DNA of 64,000 nucleotides, from contig JANJXV010000265.1 of assembly GCA_024803745.1 (NCBI GenBank), positions 620,001 to 684,000 of the forward strand. The letters are read 5' to 3'. Both the position numbers and the translations under genes were made by a program. The DNA is from Megascapheus bottae (taxonomy: Eukaryota; Chordata; Mammalia; Rodentia; Geomyidae). A model generated the notes under the pieces. That model was not told where the DNA came from and did no database searches. It saw only the letters and a program-made list of their open reading frames with translations. Below are positions 53,801 through 64,000 of this stretch, piece after piece (the stretch's first letter is position 1; the number at the start of each line of letters is the position of its first letter).

Positions 53801-56800
53801 TCTTCCTTCACACACCTCCATACTATGACATCACACACTTCCATTCTATGACTTCACACACCTCCATTCTGTGGCTTCACACACCTCCATTCTGAGTTCA
53901 CACACCTCCATTCTGTGACTTCACACACCTCCATCCTGTAACTTCACACACCTCCATTCTGTGAATTCACACACCTCCATTCTGTGATTTAACACACCTC
54001 CATTCTATGACTTCACACACCTCCATTCTGTGACTTCACACACCTCCATTCTGTGACTTCACAAACCCCCTTTGTGAGTTCACAGACCTCCATTCTATGA
54101 CTTCACACACTTCCATTCTATGACTTCACACACCACCTTTCTGACTTCACACACCTCCATTCTGACTTCACACACCTCAGTTCTTTGACTTCACACACCT
54201 CCATTCTATGATTTCACACACTCCATTCTATGACTTCACACGCCTCCATTCTATGACTTCACACACCTCATTTCTGAGTTGACACACCTCCATTCGTTGA
54301 TATCAAAAACAACCATTCTATGACTTCACACAACTCCATTGTGACTTCACAAACCTCCGTTCTATGAATTCACACACCTCCATTTTATGACTTCACACAC
54401 CTCCATTCTATGACTTCACACACCTCAATTCTGTGACTTCACACACCTCCATTATATGACTTCACAAACCTCCATTCTGAGTTCACAGACCTCCATTCTA
54501 TGACTTCACACACCTCCATTCTATCACTTCACTCACCTCCATTCTGACTTCACACACCTCCATTCTGACTTCACACACCTCCATTCGTTGACATCAAAAA
54601 ACACCATTCTATGACTTCACACAACTCCATTTTGACTTCACACACCTCCATTCTATGAGTTCACACACCTCCATTTTATGACTTCACACACCTCCATTCT
54701 ATGACTTCACACACCTCAATTCTATAAATTCCACACCTCCATTCTATGACTTCATACACCTCCATTCTGTGACTTCACACACCTCCACTCTATGACTTCA
54801 AACACCTTCATTCTTACTTCACAAACATCTATTCTGTGACTTCACACACCTCCATTCTGTGACTTTACACACCTTCATTATGACTTCACACACCTCCATT
54901 CTGTGACTTCACACACCTCAATTCTGTGACTTCACACACCTCCATTCTGACTTCACATACCTCCATTCTATGATTTCACACACCTCCATTCTATGACTTC
55001 ACACACCTCCATTCTGTGACTTCACACACCACCTTTTTGACTTCACACACCTCCATTCTGTGACTTCACACACCTCCATTCTGTGACTTCACACACCTCC
55101 GTTTTGACTTCACAAACTTCCACTCTGTGACTTCACACACCTCCATTCTGTGACTTCACACACCTCTATTGTTTCACTACTCACACCTCCATTCTTTGAC
55201 TTCACACACCTCCATTCCATGACTTCACACACCTCCATTCTATGAGTTCACACACCTCCATTCTATGAGTTCACACATCTCCAATTTGACTTCACACACC
55301 TCCATTCTATGACTTCACTCACCTTCATTCTTACTTCAGAAACATCCATTCTCTGACTTCCCACACCTCCATTCTATGACTTCACAAACCTCCATTCTGT
55401 GACTTCACACACCTCCATTCTGAGTTAACACACCTCCATTCTGTGACTTCACACACCTGCATTCGTTGACATCAAAAACCACCATTCTATGACTTCACAC
55501 AACTCCATTTTAACTTCACACACCTCCATTCTATGACTTCACACACCTCCATTTTATGACTTCACACACCTCCAATGTATGACTTCACACACCTCAATTC
55601 TATGACTTCACACACCTCTATTCTATGACTTCACACACCTCCATTCTGTGACTTCACACACCTCCACTCTATGACTTCAAACACCTTCATTCTTACTTCA
55701 CAAACATCCATTCTGTGATTTCACACACCTCCCTCTGTGATTTCACAAACCTTCATTCTGACTTCACACACCTATATTCTGTGACTTCACACACCTCAAT
55801 TCTGTGACTTCACACACCTCCATTCTGATTTCACACACCTTCAATCTATGACTTCACGCACCTCCATTCTATGACTTCACACACCTCAATTCTATGACTT
55901 CACACACCTCCATTCTGACTTCACACACCTCCATTCTATGACTTCACACACCTCCGTTCTGACTTCACACAGCTCCATTCTGTGACTTCACAAAACTCCA
56001 TTCTGTGATTTCACACACCTCCATACTATGACTTCACACACCTCCATCTATGACTTCATACACCTCCATTCTGACTTCACACACCTCCATCTATGACTTC
56101 ACACACCTCCATTCTGACTTCACACACCTTCATTTTATGACTTCACACACCTCCATTCTGTGACTTCTCACACCTCCATTCTATGACTTCACTCTCTTCC
56201 ATTGTGACCTCACACAACTCCATTCTATGAGTTCACACATCTCCATTCTATGATTTCACACACCTCCATTCTGACTTCACACACCTCCATTCTATGACAT
56301 CACAGACCTCGAATCTGTGACTTCACTCATCTCCACTCTATGACTTCACACTCCTCTATTCTATGACTTCCCACACCTCCTTTCTATGACTTCACCCAAC
56401 CTCATTCTATGACTTCACACCTCCATTTTGACTTCACACACCTCCATTCTGTGACTTCACACACCTCCCTTCTATGACTTCACACACCTCCATTCTATGA
56501 CTTCACACACCTCCATTCTATGACTTCACACACCTCGATTCTATGACTTCAAACACCTCCATTCCATGACTTCAAACACCTTCATTCTGTCTTCACACAC
56601 CTCCACTCTATGACTTCACACACCTCCATTCTGTAACTTCACACACCTCCATTCTGACTTCACACCCCTCCATTCTGACTTCACACACCTCCATTCTGAC
56701 TTCACACAGCTCCATTCTATGACTTCACACACCTCCATTCTGTGACTTCACACACCACCTTTTTGACTTCACACACCTCCATTCTGTGACTTCACACACC

Positions 56801-57027
56801 TCCGTTCTGTGACTTCACACACTTCAATTTGACGTCACACACCTCCATTCTATAAATTCACAAATCTCCATTCTATGACTTCACACACCTCCATTCTGAC
56901 TTTACACACCTCCATTCTATGACTTCACAAACCTCGAATCTGTGTCTTCAGTCACCTCCACTGTATGACTTCACACTCCTCCATTCCATGACTTCACAAA
57001 CCTCCATTCTATGAGTTCACACACCTC
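48670..57027. repeat. Overlapping tandem duplication with 4,242-bp period
   Basis: Landmarks repeat at 4,242 bp: tgtgttcacac at 48,821 and 53,063, caaacttccactctg at 50,871 and 55,113, and acttcata at 51,811 and 56,053. The unit joins the last 2.1 kb of the third 4,875-bp copy to about 2 kb of different monomers. It therefore formed after that unit existed. Copy 2 breaks off near 57,027 (equivalent to 52,785). Confidence 0.88.
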
Positions 57028-58488
57028 CATTCTATGAGTTCACACACCTCCATTTTGACTTCACACACATCCATTCTATGACTTCACACACCTTCATTCT
57101 TACTTTAGAAACATCCATTCTATGACTTCACACACCTCCATTGTATGACTTCACAAACCTCCATTCTGTGACTTCACAAACCTGCATTCTGGGTTCACAC
57201 ACCTCCATCCTATGACTTCACACACTTCCATTCTATGACTTCACACATCTCCATTCTTTGACTTCAAACACCTCCATTTTGAGTACACAAACCTCCATTC
57301 TGTGACTTCACACACCTCCATTCTATGAATTCACACACCTCCATTCTATGATTTCACACACCTCCATTCTATGACTTCACACACCTCCATTCTGTGAGTT
57401 CACACACCTCCATTCTGTGACTTCACACACCTCCATTCTGTGACTTCACAAACCTCGATCCTATGACTTCACACACCTACATTCTTTGAATTCACACACC
57501 TCCATTCTGTGATTTCACACACCTCCATTCTATGACTTCACACACCTCCATTCTGTGACTTCACACACCTCCATTCTGAGTTCACACACCTCCATTCTAT
57601 GACTTCACCAACCCCCATTCTCAGTTCACAGACCTCCATTCTATGACTTCACACACTTCCATTCTATGACTTCACACACCTCCATTCTGACTTCACACAC
57701 CTCCATTCTGACTTCACACACCTCAATTCTTTGACTTCACACTCCTCCATTCTATGATTTCACACACCTCCATTCTATGACTTCACACACCTCCATTCTA
57801 TGACTTCACACACCTCATTTCTGAGTTGACACACCTCCATTCTGTGACTTCACACACCTCTAATCTGACTTCGCACACCTCCCTTCTGTGACTTCACACA
57901 CCTCCATTCGTTGACATAAAAACAACCATTCTATGACTTCACACAACTCCATTGTGACTTCACAAACCTCCATTCTATGAATTCACACACCTCCATTTTA
58001 TGACTTCACACACCTCCATTCTGTGACTTCACCCACCTCCATTCTATGACTTCACAAACCTACATTCTGAGTTCACAGTCCTCCATTCTATGACTTCAGA
58101 CACCTCCATTCTATGACTTCACACACCTCCATTCTATGACTTCACACACCTCCATTCTGTGACTTCACACACCTCCATTCTATGACTTTACACACCTCCA
58201 TTCTGTGACTTCACACACCTCCATTCTATGACTTCACACACCTCCATTCTATGACTTCACACACCTGCAATTTTACTTCACACACCTTCATTCCATGAGT
58301 TCACACACCTGCGTTGTGGCTTCACACACCTCCATGCTATGATTTCACACACATCCATTCTGACTTCACACACCTCCATTCTGACTTCACACACCTCTAT
58401 TCTGTGTCTTCACAGACCTCCATTCTGTGACTTCACACACCTCCATTTTGACTTCACACACTTCAATTCTGTGACTTCACACAAATCC

Positions 58489-58807
58489 TGTTGTGAGCCA
58501 GAGTGGAATCAAACTGTACCTTGTCTTGCATCAGATGATGGCTTTATTGTCTTATTGCTTTCTGGCCCTATTCTATGCAAATGACCTGAGAATTACCATA
58601 TGAATGTAACACCTGGAGGTTCCCTGGGTGAGGAGGAGGGAAGAAGGGGGAGTGGAAAATAAACAGGCAGTCTCGGCAGTCTTTACCTGGACTGCGGACA
58701 TCCCGGACCCGCTGTGTCTGTCTCTCTTCTCTTTCTTGCTAGTCCTTGCCCCCGATTTCAGGAACCCCAATCTGAGAACCCTGGTTTGCCGCCGGTTGGC
58801 CCCGGCA
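58489..58807 (+). mobile_element. Solo LTR, copy 4
   Basis: 319 bp, same TG...CA ends, left flank AAATCC and right flank ACCTCC. It has one extra C (ttccctgggtg) and private changes such as ctatgcaaatg and ctgagaaccc. It lies 24.7 kb from copy 3 but keeps the same satellite neighbours on both sides, so it was moved with its flanks rather than inserted anew. Confidence 0.85.
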
Positions 58808-61800
58808 ACCTCCATTCTGTGACTTCACACACCTCCATTCTTTGACTTCACACACCTCCATTCTTGGACTTCACACACCTCCATTCCATGACTTCACACA
58901 CCTCCATTCTATGAGTTCACACACCTCCATTTTGACTTCAAACACCTCCATTCTATGACTTCACACACCTTCATTCTTACTTTAGAAACATCCATTCTAT
59001 GACTTCACACACCTCCATTGTATGACTTCACAAACCTCCATTCTGTGACTTCACAAACCTGCATTCTGGGTTCACACACCTCCATTCTATGACTTCACAC
59101 ACTTCCATTCTATGACTTCACACACCTCCATTCTTTGACTTCAAACACCTCCATTTTGAGTACACAAACCTCCATTCTGTGACTTCACACACCTCCATTC
59201 TATGAATTCACACACCTCCATTCTAAGATTTCACACACCTCCATTCTATGAATTCACACACTTCCATTCTATGACTTCACACACCTCCATTCTGTGACTT
59301 CACCCAACTCCATTGTGAGTTCACATACCTCCATTCTGTGATTCACACAACTTCATTCTGTGACTTCACACACCTACATTCTATGACGTCACACACCTCC
59401 ATTCTATGACTTCACACACCTCCATTCTGTGACTTCACGCACCTCCATTCTATGACTTCACACACCTCCATTCTGTGACTTCACACACCTTGATTCTATG
59501 ATTTCACATACCTCCATTCTGACTTCACACACCTCCATTCTATGACTTCACACACATCCATTCTGACTTCACACAGCTCCATTGTGTGTCTTGACAAAAC
59601 TCCATTCTATGGTTTCACACACCTCCATACTATGACTTCACACACCTCCATCTATGACTTCACACACCTCCATTCTGAGTTCACACACCTCCATTCTGTG
59701 ACTTCCCACACCTCCATTCTGACTTCACTCACCTCCATTGTATGACTTCACACACCTCCATTCTGTGACTTCACACACCTCCATTCTATGACTTCACACA
59801 CTTCAATTTGACGTCACCCACCTCCATTCTATGAATTCACAAATCTCCATTCTATGACTTCACACACCTCCATTCTGACTTTACACACCTCCATTCTATG
59901 ACTTCACAAACCTCGAATCTGTGTCTTCAGTCACCTCCACTGTATGACTAGACACTCCTCCATTCTATGACTTCTCACACCTCTTTCTATGACTTCACCC
60001 ACCTCCCTTCTTTGACTGCACACCTCCATTCGAGACTTCACACACCTCCATTGTGTGAATTCACACACCTCGATTCTGTGACTTCCCACACCTTCATTCT
60101 TACTTCACAAACATCCATTCTATGACTTCACACACCTCCATTCTATGATTTCACAAACCTCCATTCTGTGATTCACATACCTGCATTCTGTGTTCACACA
60201 CCTCAATTCTGTGAATTCACACACCTCCATGCTGGCTTCACACACCTCCATTCTATGACTTCACACACCTCCATTCTATGACTTCACACACCTCCATTCT
60301 GTGACTTCACACACCTTCATTCTGATTTGACACACCTCCATTCTGTGACTTCACACACCTCCATTCTCTGACTTCACACAACTCGATCCTATGACTTCAC
60401 ACACCTCCATTCAATGAATTAACACACCTCCATTCTGTGATTTCACAAAACTCCATTCTATGACTTCACACACCTCCATTCTGAGTTCACACACCTCCAT
60501 TCTATGACTTCACAAACCTCCATTCTGAGTTCACAGACTTCCATTCTATGACTTCACACACCTCCATTCTATGACTTCACTCACCTCCATTCTGACTTCA
60601 CACACGTCCATTCTGACTTCACACACCTTAATTCTGTGACTTCACACACCTCCATTCTATGATTTCACACACTTTCATTCTATGACTTCACACACCTCCA
60701 TTCTGTGGCTTCACACACCTACATTCTGAGTTCACACACCTCCATTCTGTGACTTCACACAGCTCCATTCTGTGATTTCACACACCTCCAATCTGGATTC
60801 ACACACCTCCATTCTATTACTTCACACACCTCCATTCGTTGACATAAAAAAACACAATTCTATGACTTCACACAACTCCATTTTGACTTCACACACCTCC
60901 ATTCTATGAGTTCACACACCTCCATTTTATGACTTCACACACCTCCATTCTATGACTTCACACACCTCAATTCTATGACTTCACACCCCTCCATTCTATG
61001 ACTTCACACACCTCCATTCTCTGACTTCACACACCTCCACTCTATGACTTCAAACACCTTCATTCTTACTTCACAAACATCCATTCTGTGAATTCACACA
61101 CCTCCATTCTGTGACTTCACACACCTTCATTCTGACTTCACACACCTCCATTCTGTGACTTCACACACCTCCATTCTATGACTTCACACACCTCCATTCT
61201 GTGAATTCACACACCACCTTTTTGACTTCACACACCTCCATTCTGTGACTTCACACACCTCCATTCTGTGACTTCACACACCTCCGTTTTGACTTCACAC
61301 ACTTCCCTTCTGTGACTTCACACACCTCCATTCTCTGACTTCACACACCTCTATTGTTTCACTTCACACATCTCCATTCTTTGACTTCACACACCTCCAT
61401 TCCATGACTTCACACACCTCCATTCTATGAGTTCACACACCTCCATTGTATGAGTTCACACACCTCCAATTTGACTTCACACACCTCTATTCTATGACTT
61501 CACACACCTTCATTCTTACTTCAGAAACATCCATTCTCTGACTTCACACACCTCCATTCTATGACTTCACAAACCTCCATTCTGTGAGTTCACACACATC
61601 CATTCTAGGACTTCACACACCTCCATTCTGTGAGTTCACACACCTCCATTCTGAGTTCACACACCTCCATTCTGTGACTTCACACACCTCCATTCTGTGA
61701 CTTCACACACCTCCATTCTGTGACTTCACAGACCTCCATTCTATGAATTCACACACATCCATTCTGTGACTTCACACACCTCCATTCTGAGTTCACACAC

Positions 61801-64000
61801 CTCCATTCTATGACTTCACAAACCCCCATTCTGAGTTCACAGACCTCCATTCTATGACTTCACACACTTCCATTCTATGAATTCACACACCTCCATTCTG
61901 ACTTCACACACCTCCATTCTGACTTCACACACCTCCATTCTGACTCCACACACCTCCATTCTATGACTTCACACACCTCCATTCTGTGACTTCACACACC
62001 TCCATTCTGTGACTTCACACACTTCAATTTGACGTCACACACCTCCATTCTATAAATTCACAAATCTCCATTCTATGACTTCACACACCTCCATTCTGAC
62101 TTTACACACCTCCATTCTATGACTTCACAAACCTCGAATCTGTGTCTTCAGTCACCTCCACTGTATGACTTCACACTCCTCCATTCCATGACTTCACACA
62201 CCTCCATTCTATGAGTTCACACTCCTCCATTCCATGAATTCACACACCTCCATTCTAAGATTTCACACACCTCCATTCTATGAATTCACACACTTCCATT
62301 CTATGACTTCACACACCTCCATTCTGTGACTTCACCCACCTCCATTGTGAGTTCACATACCTCCATTCTGTGATTCACACAACTTCATTTTGTGACTTCA
62401 CACACCTGCATTCTATGACTTCACACACCTCCATTCTATGACTTCACACACCTCCATTCTGTGACTTCACGCACCTCCATTCTATGACTTCACACACCTC
62501 CATTCTGTGACTTCACACACCTTGATTCTATGATTTCACATACCTCCATTCTGACTTCACACACCTCCATTCTATGACTTCACACACATCCATTCTGACT
62601 TCACACAGCTCCATTGTGTGTCTTGACAAAACTCCATTCTATGGTTTCACACACCTCCATACTATGACTTCACACACCTCCATCTATGACTTCACACACC
62701 TCCATTCTGAGTTCACACACCTCCATTCTGTGACTTCCCACACCTCCATTCTGACTTCACTCACCTCCATTGTATGACTTCACACACCTCCATTCTGTGA
62801 CTTCACACACCTCCATTCTATGACTTCACACACTTCAATTTGACGTCACCCACCTCCATTCTATGAATTCACAAATCTCCATTCTATGACTTCACACACC
62901 TCCATTCTGACTTTACACACCTCCATTCTATGACTTCACAAACCTCGAATCTGTGTCTTCAGTCACCTCCACTGTATGACTTCACACTCCTCCATTCTAT
63001 GACTTCTCACACCTCTTTCTATGACTTCACCCACCTCCCTTCTTTGACTGCACACCTCCATTCGAGACTTCACACACCTCCATTGTGTGAATTCACACAC
63101 CTCCATTCTGTGACTTCCCACACCTTCATTCTTACTTCACAAACATCCATTCTATGACTTCACACACCTCCATTCTATGATTTCACAAACCTCCATTCTG
63201 TGATTCACATACCTGCATTCTGTGTTCACACACCTCAATTCTGTGAATTCACACACCTCCATGCTGGCTTCACACACCTCCATTCTATGACTTCACACAC
63301 CTCCATTCTATGACTTCACACACCTCCATTCTGTGACTTCACACACCTTCATTCTGATTTGACACACCTCCATTCTGTGACTTCACACACCTCCATTCTC
63401 TGACTTCACACAACTCGATCCTATGACTTCACACACCTCCATTCAATGAATTAACACACCTCCATTCTGTGATTTCACAAAACTCCATTCTATGACTTCA
63501 CACACCTCCATTCTGAGTTCACACACCTCCATTCTATGACTTCACAAACCTCCATTCTGAGTTCACAGACTTCCATTCTATGACTTCACACACCTCCATT
63601 CTATGACTTCACTCACCTCCATAATGACTTCACACACGTCCATTCTGACTTCACACACCTTAATTCTGTGACTTCACACACCTCCATTCTATGATTTCAC
63701 ACACTTTCATTCTATGACTTCACACACCTCCATTCTGTGGCTTCACACACCTACATTCTGAGTTCACACACCTCCATTCTGTCACTTCACACAGCTCCAT
63801 TCTGTGATTTCACACACCTCCAATCTGGATTCACACACCTCCATTCTATTACTTCACACACCTCCATTCGTTGACATAAAAAAACACAATTCTATGACTT
63901 CACACAACTCCATTTTGACTTCACACACCTCCATTCTATGAGTTCACACACCTCCATTTTATGACTTCACACACCTCCATTCTATGACTTCACACACCTC
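58808..64000. repeat. 23/21-bp satellite, segment 5, continues off the window
   Basis: Satellite resembling segment 2 at first (tgactt...ctttgacttc...cttggacttc right after the LTR). It then contains a 3,032-bp tandem duplication that runs to the window edge. The array has no right boundary here. Confidence 0.97.
59200..64000. repeat. Tandem duplication with 3,032-bp period
   Basis: The landmark with attgtgtgtcttgac occurs at 59,581 and 62,613, and gacataaaaaaacac at 60,841 and 63,873, both 3,032 bp apart. The match begins near 59,200/62,232 and continues to the window edge. A few single-base differences were seen (for example acctacattc versus acctgcattc). Confidence 0.88.

Larger units (their letters stand above)
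34117..58488. repeat. 23/21-bp satellite, segment 4 with large higher-order repeats
   Basis: 24.4 kb of uninterrupted satellite. It starts as a third copy of the LTR-linked unit (to about 36,190). It then holds three 4,875-bp units and a 4,242-bp duplication. It ends (about 57,930-58,488) with monomers that match those left of LTR copy 1 (for example cacctgcaattttacttcac at 28,171 and 58,263). No other element interrupts it. Confidence 0.97.

Noticed and set aside
28502..58822. 73-80-codon frames on both strands inside each LTR copy
   Set aside because: They overlap each other on opposite strands and lie wholly inside a 318-bp LTR-like element. They follow from its sequence and are broken or altered between copies. 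No known protein resembles them.
28248..63157. Open frames of 60-110 codons in the satellite with a repeated S-H-T-S-I-L peptide
   Set aside because: They arise because 21-bp monomers keep frame and the monomer has few stops. 23-bp monomers shift the frame each time, so no frame is conserved between units. No start context or domain.
15640..63890. CENP-B box in the TTCGTTGACATC variant
   Set aside because: The box needs TTCG, four bases, A, two bases, then CGGG. The variant has TTCG but neither the A at the right place nor CGGG.
14762..64000. CRISPR-like array (short repeats of regular spacing)
   Set aside because: There are no unique spacers; every interval is another monomer. The surrounding DNA is mammalian.
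14762..64000. Relation to human satellites II/III (GGAAT/CATTC)n
   Set aside because: CCATTC occurs once per monomer, but the other 17 bases do not fit a pentamer series. The likeness is short and most likely chance.

Overview
This window is nuclear DNA of a mammal. It has KRAB exons with consensus splice sites, C2H2 zinc fingers joined by the TGEKP-type linker, LINE-1 ORF1 and ORF2 remnants, and many short tRNA/ID-like and B1-like SINEs. The SINE types (an ID-like monomer or dimer, and a B1-like head followed by an ID-like tail) fit a rodent, most likely Castorimorpha and perhaps a heteromyid (pocket mouse or kangaroo rat). That taxon is an inference from remembered SINE shapes, not a search.

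Region 1 (1-5,018, minus strand) is a decayed KRAB zinc-finger gene read right to left. It has a 127-bp KRAB-A exon (4,892-5,018), a 90-bp KRAB-b exon (4,039-4,128) and a terminal linker plus finger exon (2,016 down past position 1). The splice sites and KRAB boxes look intact. The last exon carries a frameshift, two stops that fall on zinc-binding cysteine codons, and further decay towards the window edge. No upstream exon was found.

Region 2 (about 5,019-14,760) is ordinary repeat-rich DNA: some 14 SINE pieces in all (some of them inside region 1 introns), a CTTT microsatellite, and two separate minus-strand LINE-1 fragments. One holds the 5' end (leader, ORF1, start of ORF2; 7,797 to about 9,920). 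The other holds the 3' part (ORF2 reverse transcriptase to poly-A; 11,324 to about 14,755). Both are disabled by stops and frameshifts.

Region 3 (14,762-64,000, continuing off the window) is a satellite array of about 49 kb built from a 23-bp monomer and a 21-bp variant that lacks two bases. Variant monomers are organised into a mosaic of much larger repeats: three copies of a 4,875-bp unit, an overlapping 4,242-bp tandem duplication, a 3,032-bp duplication at the right end, a 745-bp unit, and shifted duplications at offsets of 2,896, 5,870, 6,318 and 6,906 bp. Four copies of a 318-319-bp solo-LTR-like element (TG...CA ends) sit in the array. The first is flanked by a perfect 6-bp duplication (ACCTCC) of satellite sequence. 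The simplest reading is one class II (ERVK/IAP-like) endogenous retrovirus insertion into the satellite, reduced to a solo LTR, and then copied with the surrounding satellite as part of a roughly 2.7-kb higher-order unit.

No intact protein-coding gene, tRNA, rRNA or CRISPR array is supported. The open frames inside the satellite and the LTRs are by-products of repeat composition.
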